In this document: positions 1-6,211 of the stretch, one piece after another
Layout: every line of letters begins with the position of its first letter
How positions within the stretch are numbered: the stretch's first letter is position 1
Source: Akkermansiaceae bacterium UBA1518
GTDB lineage: Bacteria > Verrucomicrobiota > Verrucomicrobiia > Verrucomicrobiales > Akkermansiaceae
Reading direction: 5' to 3'
Assembly: GCA_002323895.1 (NCBI GenBank)
Contig: DCQM01000142.1
Location: 1-10,669 of the forward strand
DNA: 10,669 bases
Position numbers and translations under genes: made by a program
The notes under the pieces: model-generated
Database searches by the model: none
What the model was told of the DNA's origin: nothing
Seen by the model: the letters and a program-made list of their open reading frames with translations, nothing else

Positions 1-1
1 C

Positions 2-703
2 TATTTCGTCAAAGATCTCGAGCTACGGCTCATGGCTGGGAACCAAACTTTTGTGGAGCGCTGCGGCTTCCAAACCGAGGAAGAAATGATCGGGAAATCC
101 GATCGGGAAATTTTTCCTATTGAGATGGCCGAGAAATATATGAACGACGATCGTAAGGTCATTGCATCCAAAGAACCCCTGATTGAAATTGTCGAACTAT
201 TCCCCAATCAAATCGGGGAGCCTGAATGGTTCGTTACCAATAAAATTCCGCTCTTCGATCAAGACGGCAAGGTGGCCGGAGTGTGCGGTCTCGTGAAGAG
301 CTTCGAAGGTGTTCGAACTTCGCTCCAACCCTACCTCGATCTCCTTCCCGTTACAGAGTATCTTAAGAACAACTCTGCCTCCAGAGTCTCCATGCCTGAT
401 CTTGCCAAGAGTATCGGCATGTCAGTTCGCAAACTCCAGCGGCGCTTTCAAGAGACTTTTAAAACAAGTCCGCAAAAATATGTTGGCCGTCTTAGAATAC
501 TAGAAGCCTGCGAACTTCTCGTGAAAACCACACTTCCCGTGACCGAGATTGCTCTCCAAGTTGGCTTCTACGACCACTCAGCCTTCTCCAAAAAATTCTC
601 CGAACTCATCGGCATGTCGCCAAGAGACTATCGCAAGCGACTGCACCCCCTTTCTCCACCATCTGCGCCTCCCCTCCCCATTGCGCCAAAGGGAAATTCC
701 TAG
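2..703 (+). CDS. PAS-AraC transcriptional regulator (5' truncated)
   Basis: This is a DNA-binding regulator whose beginning lies outside the window; 233 residues are visible and the frame is open to base 2. The ATG at 32 is internal, because the ten preceding residues (YFVKDLELRL) already read as the start of a PAS domain. Visible residues 1-100 look like a PAS sensor fold, with 'KDLELRLMAGNQTFVERCGF' near the start and 'IPLFDQDGKVAGVCGLVKSF' at its end. Residues 130-213 form an AraC-type double helix-turn-helix: the first helix pair is near 131-151 (LAKSIGMSVRKLQRRF) and the second near 177-200 (VTEIALQVGFYDHSAFSKKF), followed by the family-typical G-MSPRDYRKR. A Pro/Ser-rich tail of about 20 residues ends the protein. 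No membrane segment is visible, so it is probably cytoplasmic. Its ligand is unknown. Control of the downstream sulfatase is plausible from position only. Confidence 0.93.
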   Translation, partial: YFVKDLELRLMAGNQTFVERCGFQTEEEMIGKSDREIFPIEMAEKYMNDDRKVIASKEPLIEIVELFPNQIGEPEWFVTNKIPLFDQDGKVAGVCGLVKSFEGVRTSLQPYLDLLPVTEYLKNNSASRVSMPDLAKSIGMSVRKLQRRFQETFKTSPQKYVGRLRILEACELLVKTTLPVTEIALQVGFYDHSAFSKKFSELIGMSPRDYRKRLHPLSPPSAPPLPIAPKGNS

Positions 704-810
704 TCACTCCTTAGGAGGAATACCAAACCATGTAGTCCTGCCCCAATGACATTACGGAGAAATAGTTCTTCTCGAAACAGGGTATGACTGGTCACCATCC
801 CCCCCAACTT
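704..810 (+). other. Intergenic leader before the sulfatase
   Basis: This is the short gap between the regulator and the sulfatase. It holds a strong Shine-Dalgarno-like AGGAGG at 713-718, followed 11 bases later by ATG immediately followed by TAG (730-735), a start-stop pair. A 13-codon reading frame (746-787) ends in a TGA that overlaps the upstream sulfatase ATG at 784. No convincing -35/-10 pair or terminator is visible. Whether any of this is translated or regulatory is unknown. Confidence 0.3.
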
Positions 811-2661
811 ATGAAAATCCCCCGATTTCTCCTTCTCCTCGCTTACCTCGTCCCATGTGTAGCCGAAGCAAAACAAGACAAGCCTAATATCGTCTGGATC
901 GTTTCCGAGGACAACTCTGCCAAATGGCTCCGTATTTACGGCCCGGGTGGAGCTCCAATGCCGACTGTCGAACGACTCGCCAAAAATGGACTTGTTTTCA
1001 ATCACGCCTTCTCCTGCGCTCCCGTCTGCTCAGTCGCCCGCAGCACCATCATCTCTGGTTGCTATGCCCCACGAACCGGCGCGCAATACCATCGTAAACA
1101 AGCCACTGTCCCCATGCCCGATGGACTCAAGATGTTCCCCTTTTATCTCCGTAAAAATGGATACCACACCACCAATAATTCTAAGGAAGATTACAATTTT
1201 CATCCGGCTGATAAGCAAGAAGTCTGGGATGCCTCTTCCCGCAAAGCCAGCTACAAGAATCGCAAAGCCGGCCAGCCTTTCTTCCATGTCCAGAACTTTG
1301 GAACGACCCACGAAGGCAAGACCTTTGGCGATCCCTTAAAGTTTCGACTCAAGACTGATCCAGCCAAAGTCAAACTCGCCGCCTATCATCCCGACACACC
1401 TATCTTTCGACACTCTTACGCCCACTACCTCGACATGCATATGGCAGTCGACGCGCAGATGGGAGCTTTCGTCAAACAGCTCGAAAAAGATAAGCTTCTC
1501 GATGACACCTTCATCTTCTACTACGGCGATCACGGTGGCGTGATGCCCGGCAGTAAAGGCTACGCAAATGAAAGCGGCTTACGCATTCCCATGGTTGTTT
1601 CTATTCCAAAAAACTGGCAGCACCTTGCTCCCGCTTCTCCAGGATCAAGAGTTGATGGCTTCGTAGAATTCGTCGATCTTTCTGCAACTGTCCTAAACCT
1701 TGCTGGGATCAAAATTCCTGCCGCCATCGACGGAAAACCCTTCCTCGGAAAAGGGGTCTCGCTAGCCGAACTCAACAAACGTGATCAATCATTCGGATAC
1801 GCTGATCGCTTTGACGAAAAATACGATCTCGTCCGCACGCTTCGAAAAGGAACTTTTCGCTACAGCAGAAATTATCAGCCATTCAATTTCGACGGCCTTT
1901 ATAACGAGTACCGCTACAAACAAACTCCCTTCTCCCAATGGCGTGAACTTTATCTCGCTGGGAAACTCAACGCGGCCCAACAAAAATTCTTCAAATCTCG
2001 CCCTGCCGAAACGCTCTACGATCTCTCTTCCGATCCTGACGAAATTAATAATCTCGCCAACGATCAGAATCACCAAAAAACACTTCTTGAAATGCGCGCC
2101 TTGCTTCAAAAAAAGGTCAAAGCTTTACCCGATCTTAGCTTTTATCCCGAACCCATTTTCATCAGAGACGGGCTCAGAAATCCAGTGAATTTCGGACAGA
2201 AACATAAAGCAAAGATTTCCAAGCTTATCGATATTGCGGACCTCAGCCTTGGGAGTTTCGAAAAAAGCCGCCAAGGAATTTCTGCTGCACTTAGTTCAAA
2301 AAATCCTTGGGATCGCTACTGGGGACTCATCGTTTGCAGCTCATTCGGCAAGGAGGCCGCACCATTTTACGAGCAAGCCAAACGACTTGCCAGCAATGAT
2401 ACCCAGTCACTCGTACGAACACGTGCTGCAGAATTTCTGGGCCTAACTGGGCAACAAGATCCTCGCCCCATTCTCACGAAAATTCTCAACTCCACCGACG
2501 ACCATATCCTCGCCAACCTCGTTCTGAACACCGTCATTGTTCTCCAAGACAGCGAGCCAGGTTATCAATTTGATCCGACTCTACTCACCGCCCCATGGAC
2601 GAAGATCCAGAAAGCCGAAGTCGCTAGCCGAGTGCTCTATCTTCGCGAATCCTCCAAATAG
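811..2661 (+). CDS. Secreted S1-family sulfatase with HEAT-like C-terminal region
   Basis: The enzyme is predicted to hydrolyse sulfate esters (or N-sulfate) of a glycan outside the cytoplasm. I chose the ATG at 811 because it gives a standard signal peptide (MKIPRFLLLLAYLVPCVAEA, 616-residue protein); the in-frame ATG at 784 would add nine hydrophilic residues. Alkaline-phosphatase-superfamily features, numbered from 811, are: metal-site strand IVSEDN (E33, D34); the nucleophile region APVCSVARS (C73, R77), where C73 would be oxidised to formylglycine; H94; the second metal pair GDHGG (D240, H241); and K249 followed by E254 and R258 in 'KGYANESGLRIP'. A conserved sulfatase ending, 'YDLSSDPDEINNLAND', occurs near 403-418. 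Residues about 475-585 are helical and HEAT-repeat-like. The motif is C-S-V-A-R, with valine where C-x-P/A-x-R sulfatases have Pro or Ala. The SED strand recalls the heparan N-sulfatase-like branch, but the substrate cannot be assigned. Confidence 0.93.
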   Translation: MKIPRFLLLLAYLVPCVAEAKQDKPNIVWIVSEDNSAKWLRIYGPGGAPMPTVERLAKNGLVFNHAFSCAPVCSVARSTIISGCYAPRTGAQYHRKQATVPMPDGLKMFPFYLRKNGYHTTNNSKEDYNFHPADKQEVWDASSRKASYKNRKAGQPFFHVQNFGTTHEGKTFGDPLKFRLKTDPAKVKLAAYHPDTPIFRHSYAHYLDMHMAVDAQMGAFVKQLEKDKLLDDTFIFYYGDHGGVMPGSKGYANESGLRIPMVVSIPKNWQHLAPASPGSRVDGFVEFVDLSATVLNLAGIKIPAAIDGKPFLGKGVSLAELNKRDQSFGYADRFDEKYDLVRTLRKGTFRYSRNYQPFNFDGLYNEYRYKQTPFSQWRELYLAGKLNAAQQKFFKSRPAETLYDLSSDPDEINNLANDQNHQKTLLEMRALLQKKVKALPDLSFYPEPIFIRDGLRNPVNFGQKHKAKISKLIDIADLSLGSFEKSRQGISAALSSKNPWDRYWGLIVCSSFGKEAAPFYEQAKRLASNDTQSLVRTRAAEFLGLTGQQDPRPILTKILNSTDDHILANLVLNTVIVLQDSEPGYQFDPTLLTAPWTKIQKAEVASRVLYLRESSK

Positions 2662-2906
2662 AAAGTCCACTGCTTGGAGATAGCCAGAGAGGACCTCAAT
2701 CTCTAAGGGAAAGAGAGAAGTCTACACTCTTTAAGGTTATCCTATCGTGACCAAGAAGACTTGGCACAGATAAGCTGAAGGTGGGGAAAACTTCTATCAT
2801 CTTTAGGTTCCATTTCTCTCAAATTTTTGAGTGACGGAATCCCTAGAACCGATCAACTCTCTAGCGGCTTAGGTGAAATCATTATCCGAGTCAAAAATAC
2901 CTATTT
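2662..2906. other. Intergenic gap, no gene seen
   Basis: These 245 bases contain no credible reading frame. Small inverted repeats are present: a 5-bp stem with a 4-base loop at 2751-2764 (CCAAG/CTTGG) and an A/T-rich 6-bp stem at 2818-2831 (CTCAAA/TTTGAG). Neither is followed by a U-tract, so neither is a convincing terminator for the sulfatase. The promoter for the next gene should lie here, but I cannot identify it. Confidence 0.4.
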
Positions 2907-3518
2907 ATGAAAATATTCAAACCTCAGACAATTAAAGTAATCTTCGCCAGTTTCGTGATCTTTGGCAGCCTTCAAGCAAGTGAAGTAACCTACGGAAATT
3001 TTACTCGGGATCAGGGCGTTAACCTCGAAGAGGTCCCCGTCCTCACCCTCAAAGAAGGAGAGCTCTTTGAAGTGATCAGTGCCAATGCAAGGACACCTAA
3101 AACCGTAATCAATATTAAGATCAAACCTGAAGGCACAGACTCGCTGATGTGGCAAAGATGGTGGGTCGTCAATGACCGTGCTACGAAGTTACGCAATACC
3201 ATGAGTGATGGCACTACCTCTGAGCCTCCGTCTCAGCTCGCGGTAGGTCCTTGTGATATTGTTTTAAGCACTTTTGTTCAGACTGGCCCCGTCACAGGAC
3301 CTTATCGAATCAGCTACAAAATCACCAAACCTTCGCCAGTGAACACTTCGCCTCCTATCCTGCTGCCACCCACCGAGGACCCGTCTAAAAATTGGTTTGT
3401 CAAACTTCAGGTGTCTACCGACTTGAAAAATTGGGAAGATGTCGAAGCAGGTCAATTTCTCGGCTCAAACACCGCCCGTTTTTTCCGGATCCAAACCTCC
3501 GAAGAAGGAGGCGAATAG
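2907..3518 (+). CDS. Small secreted protein of unknown function with verrucomicrobial-type C-terminal tail
   Basis: I do not recognise a functional family for this 203-residue protein. Residues 1-24 form a signal peptide (basic MKIFKPQTIK, hydrophobic VIFASFVIFG, cleavage near LQA-S), so it is exported. Residues 25-140 are predicted to be beta-rich from alternating hydrophobic patterns and include the aromatic stretch MWQRWWVV (81-88). A Pro-rich linker spans about 143-160 (SPVNTSPPILLPP). Residues 162-196 carry the tail 'LQVSTDLKNWEDV ... RFFRIQ' (S170, D172, L173, W176, R191, R194), which resembles a segment found at the ends of many exported verrucomicrobial proteins and recurs in the protein at 4969-6015. 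The ATG at 2907 lacks an obvious Shine-Dalgarno sequence. A strong terminator follows within 35 bases, so its transcript ends here. It could be a surface or matrix-binding protein, but that is speculation. Confidence 0.8.
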   Translation: MKIFKPQTIKVIFASFVIFGSLQASEVTYGNFTRDQGVNLEEVPVLTLKEGELFEVISANARTPKTVINIKIKPEGTDSLMWQRWWVVNDRATKLRNTMSDGTTSEPPSQLAVGPCDIVLSTFVQTGPVTGPYRISYKITKPSPVNTSPPILLPPTEDPSKNWFVKLQVSTDLKNWEDVEAGQFLGSNTARFFRIQTSEEGGE

Positions 3519-3552
3519 TCTGATATTTTTTAGGGAGCTTACTTCCCACCTC

Positions 3553-3592
3553 AGAGGCGGTCCTGAATCATAGGCCGCCTCTTTTTATTTTT
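3553..3592 (+). terminator. Rho-independent terminator after the small secreted protein
   Basis: An 8-bp GC-rich stem, AGAGGCGG (3553-3560) with CCGCCTCT (3575-3582), is extended inward by CCT/AGG across a single bulged base. It is followed by TTTTTATTTTT (3582-3592). It lies 34 bases after the stop codon at 3518 and separates this gene from the esterase downstream. This is the clearest intrinsic terminator in the window. Confidence 0.92.
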
Positions 3593-3668
3593 GAGGCCCT
3601 AAGATAATCCGAGCGACTACGATGAAAAAAACTCCTATTTTTAAAAAAATAGAAACTGAATAGAAAAT

Positions 3669-3674
3669 AAGAGG
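3669..3674 (+). promoter_or_regulatory. Shine-Dalgarno site for the EF-hand esterase
   Basis: AAGAGG lies 11 bases before the ATG at 3686 and 5 bases before an in-frame TTG at 3680. Both starts give essentially the same signal peptide, differing by two residues (M-F before MRILEI). ATG is preferred by codon type. This is one of few recognisable ribosome-binding sequences in the window. Confidence 0.5.
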
Positions 3675-3685
3675 TTTATTTGTTT

Positions 3686-4816
3686 ATGCGTATTTTAGAA
3701 ATTTTCTCAGTGATCCTTTTCACAATCCCGCCCTTGTTCGCAGATCCTGAAAGTAAGCGGGTGGAACAATGGCTAAAAACAGACAAAAACGACGATGGTG
3801 TTTTAACAATTGAAGAAACAACCGGGCTGATGAGGCGGTTTTTTGAGCGGAACGACCGTGATGGGAACGGCAAATTAACCAAAGAGGAATTAAGGAGGCT
3901 CGATGAGAGTCTTAAGAAAAATCCCCGAAGTGAAGCACAGCGGAGAAGACCGGAGGCAGCTCTCGTGGAAGGAGTGACGGTAAGAAAAAATCAAGTCTAC
4001 CGCAGTGGGCATGATCGGTGGAAGCTAGATGTCTATCTACCCAATGAAGAAGCACCGAAAGGGGGCCGCCCTGGTCTAGTCTTTGTTCATGGAGGAGGGT
4101 GGAAAAACGGGAGCAAGGACGGCGGGTTCTGGGCTTCTCTACCAGCCCGTTATGCGGCAAAGGGTTATGCCTGTATCTCAGTCAATTATCGACTGACTGG
4201 TAATGGCGGCGGCTTCCCAGCATGTGTTCATGATGTCAAGAATGCCGTTCGATGGTTCCGCGCCAATTCGAAGGAGCTTGGCCTAGATCCAAAACGGATT
4301 GGAGCCTATGGCAATTCTGCAGGGGCACACCTAGTCTCGATGCTTGGCTTGGTCAAAAAAGAGACCGGCCTCGAAGGCCCAGGAACTCATTTGGAACAGT
4401 CTTCTCTTGTTCAGGCTGTCTGTGCCTCAGCCACTCCCTCCAATTTCCTCAAGTGGAAAAATCAGTTGTTCCCCAACCGGGGACTGCTTGCAGGAAATCA
4501 GGAAAACCACCATGTTCGAGCTGCAAAAGCATCGCCGGTCACCTACGTGGCCGCAGATGCACCGCCGTTCCTTTTGATTCATGCTGAAAATGATCGTACC
4601 GTTCCGTTTAAGCAGGGTGAAGTCTTGGCTGACCGACTTAAAGCAAGCGGCGCAAAAAATATCACACTCATGAGATTTAAAGATGGTGGGCACGGTGTCT
4701 TTAGGGCGAAGGAATCCCAGACTTCTAGAGCGATGGAAGAATTTTTTGTGAACGCGCTCAAGAAGAAGTCGAAAACCAGCCGATCAAAAGCTGAGATTCC
4801 AAAGGCTTGCAAATAA
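3686..4816 (+). CDS. Secreted EF-hand alpha/beta-hydrolase esterase (BD-FAE-like)
   Basis: This is a predicted exported carboxylesterase with a calcium-binding N-terminal segment. Numbered from ATG 3686 (376 residues), a signal peptide spans about 1-19 (MRILEIFSVILFTIPPLFA). Two EF-hand loops follow: D33-E44 (DKNDDGVLTIEE) and D57-E68 (DRDGNGKLTKEE), both with acidic or Asn ligands at positions 1, 3, 5 and 12 and Gly at 6. The hydrolase domain runs about 93-360. It has the oxyanion motif HGGGW (135-139), nucleophile elbow GNSAG (S211), acid D303 in 'HAENDRTVP', and H336 in 'GGHGVF', so the triad is complete. 'SVNYRLTG' and 'APPFLLIHAENDRTVP' resemble the BD-FAE/hormone-sensitive-lipase group, which includes feruloyl and acetyl esterases. 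A basic Lys/Ser-rich tail ends the protein. Removing ester groups from polysaccharide is the likely job given the sulfatase nearby, but the substrate is inferred. A terminator upstream suggests its own promoter. Confidence 0.92.
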   Translation: MRILEIFSVILFTIPPLFADPESKRVEQWLKTDKNDDGVLTIEETTGLMRRFFERNDRDGNGKLTKEELRRLDESLKKNPRSEAQRRRPEAALVEGVTVRKNQVYRSGHDRWKLDVYLPNEEAPKGGRPGLVFVHGGGWKNGSKDGGFWASLPARYAAKGYACISVNYRLTGNGGGFPACVHDVKNAVRWFRANSKELGLDPKRIGAYGNSAGAHLVSMLGLVKKETGLEGPGTHLEQSSLVQAVCASATPSNFLKWKNQLFPNRGLLAGNQENHHVRAAKASPVTYVAADAPPFLLIHAENDRTVPFKQGEVLADRLKASGAKNITLMRFKDGGHGVFRAKESQTSRAMEEFFVNALKKKSKTSRSKAEIPKACK

Positions 4817-4968
4817 ATCTGCTAATTCCAAGACGTCAGGAAGCGACGCCAGCTAAATCGTCTTAGGACCTCGATATGGCAATCTTTGTCAACGAAGGAA
4901 ATCTGGATTTCGTAACAGCTAAGCTAGATTTGTTTCGCCTGAATCACTATTTATGATACCGATCTTCC

Positions 4969-6015
4969 ATGAAGGTTTTGATTCAGGTTTTACTGTTGTG
5001 TATTCCATTGCTACTCAACGGCCAAACCCCGAACCGGGCCACCTTAAGCCTTGTCCAAGAGCGTGGCTTTAACGAGTTCGATATGGATTTGGACGTTCAA
5101 CTGATTGGAGGGTCAGATGACACCTCAAGGCTCACAGGTAGCATCCAAGTAGAAGTGAATATCATTCCAGGGATTTCAAGCACCGACCAACTCACTATTC
5201 TCGACGCCAACGTGCGCGGGAGTGACGTCGATCTCTCCTCTGGAAACTTTCTTGCGAACTATTCTTTCACTAGCAAAGGTCTGGGGTTTTCTCTGCGGTC
5301 GGTTTCTGAGCCAGGTATTGTTGATCCAGAAACTGGGGAATTTGATGCCTCACAATACGAAGTTACGGCCGATCGAGGTGTACTCGATGGTTCAGCCTAC
5401 ACCCTCCTAACGGGCGGACAAGAAATCGACTTTAATTTTGCTGACCAACCTTTCTCGGGTGTAGGAGGAGGAACTGGAAAGATTACCGTGACCCCAAGCA
5501 GAACGGTGGGATCGCGAGTCTACTTCAATCTCGCCGTTGAGCTACCCCTAAGCCTAGAGCAGGCGATTGACACCGAGGAGTCCCCAGTTGCTGCCGATGT
5601 TAAAATTGACGGCATCATGAAGGCCGTCGGTGAAACCTTTATCGAGGTTGCTGATTACGCGAGATGGGCCGCGCAACAAGGGTTTCCCTCCCAGAGTGAA
5701 GATGAATTTCAGCTCTGGCCCTCTGCGTCAAACTACCATTATTTTGCCCTAGGCTTTAGTCGGGCCACAGCCCCCGATCAGCTTTTTGATTTCAGCCAAG
5801 CGGGTGCAACTCTTAAGACCGCAGCAGAGTTCGCTTTTGGAAGTTTGGAAATCCAGTGGTCTGAGGACCTTAAGACGTGGAGCCGGGTCCCAGCTGAAGC
5901 AATGGCCAGCGGACGGAGCGCTATCACCTATCTAGATTCTCTTACCGACCCCCCGATTGTTAAGATGGACCGGGCGAAGCGCTATCTCCGAATTATCCGG
6001 GTAGATACGCCTTAG
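4969..6015 (+). CDS. Secreted protein of unknown function with verrucomicrobial-type C-terminal domain
   Basis: I do not recognise a function for this 348-residue exported protein. Residues 1-19 form a signal peptide (MKVLIQVLLLCIPLLLNGQ); Cys11 lies inside the hydrophobic core and is not a lipobox. Residues 23-195 are beta-rich, with alternating strands, a Gly-rich turn (GVGGGTGK, 164-171) and many acidic residues. Residues 229-262, 'DYARWAAQQGF ... NYHYFALGF', look like a degenerate form of the 'F-x-x-W ... N-x-x-E-Y-A-L-G' segment common in verrucomicrobial exported proteins; the Asp-rich loop normally between the two halves is missing. Residues 291-343 carry the tail 'LEIQWSEDLKTWSRV ... 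KRYLRI' (S298, D300, L301, W304, R338, R341), matching the tail of the protein at 2907-3518. There is no Shine-Dalgarno sequence before ATG 4969, and the signal peptide decides the start. A structural or substrate-binding role is conceivable but unsupported. Confidence 0.8.
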   Translation: MKVLIQVLLLCIPLLLNGQTPNRATLSLVQERGFNEFDMDLDVQLIGGSDDTSRLTGSIQVEVNIIPGISSTDQLTILDANVRGSDVDLSSGNFLANYSFTSKGLGFSLRSVSEPGIVDPETGEFDASQYEVTADRGVLDGSAYTLLTGGQEIDFNFADQPFSGVGGGTGKITVTPSRTVGSRVYFNLAVELPLSLEQAIDTEESPVAADVKIDGIMKAVGETFIEVADYARWAAQQGFPSQSEDEFQLWPSASNYHYFALGFSRATAPDQLFDFSQAGATLKTAAEFAFGSLEIQWSEDLKTWSRVPAEAMASGRSAITYLDSLTDPPIVKMDRAKRYLRIIRVDTP

Positions 6016-6211
6016 GTCATTACTGGTCTTATCCTCAAACCCCTCCAAAATGGGAATCTGTATTAACTCAAGAATTTGTTTTAGGGAAATAATCCACTCT
6101 GCTCGGGATCGCTTCAGGACCTTTGAGGAAATTCAAGCCCAGAATGGGTCGTGGAGACAATAATAGAGGGAGTTGCTTGTAATTTCCTACATCTTACTAC
6201 GTTTCCTTATC
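6016..6211. other. Intergenic gap before the PSD1-DUF1501 pair
   Basis: These 196 bases show no credible gene and no intrinsic terminator for the preceding gene. A GAGGGAG run at 6166-6172 resembles a ribosome-binding site but is directly adjacent to a TTG at 6173, too close to serve it well, and 39 bases from the chosen ATG at 6212. The promoter for the PSD1-DUF1501 unit should lie here, but I cannot point to it. Confidence 0.35.

Noticed and set aside
784..810. Upstream in-frame ATG (784) as the sulfatase start
   Set aside because: It adds MTGHHPPQL before a normal signal peptide; the ATG at 811 gives the expected basic-then-hydrophobic start. Not excluded, because of the ATGA overlap noted above.
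2901..2910. Ten-base match CTATTTATGA at the start of gene 3 and at 4947-4956 before gene 5
   Set aside because: The match is short and A/T-rich and lies at different positions relative to the two starts (spanning the ATG in one, 13-22 bases upstream in the other), so chance is the simplest explanation.
3635..3652. A/T-rich 8-bp palindrome CTATTTTT-AA-AAAAATAG upstream of the esterase
   Set aside because: It consists almost wholly of A/T runs, has no U-tract after it on the + strand and is likely low-complexity sequence; an operator role is possible but unsupported.
4898..4911. Inverted repeat GAAATC-TG-GATTTC between the esterase and gene 5
   Set aside because: Two-base loop, short A/T-rich stem and no U-tract; not a convincing terminator or operator.
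6173..6199. Possible promoter (TTGCTT at 6173 with TTACTA at 6194) before the PSD1 gene
   Set aside because: The 15-base spacing and poor -10 match are not good enough, and the sequence would lie almost on top of the ATG at 6212.
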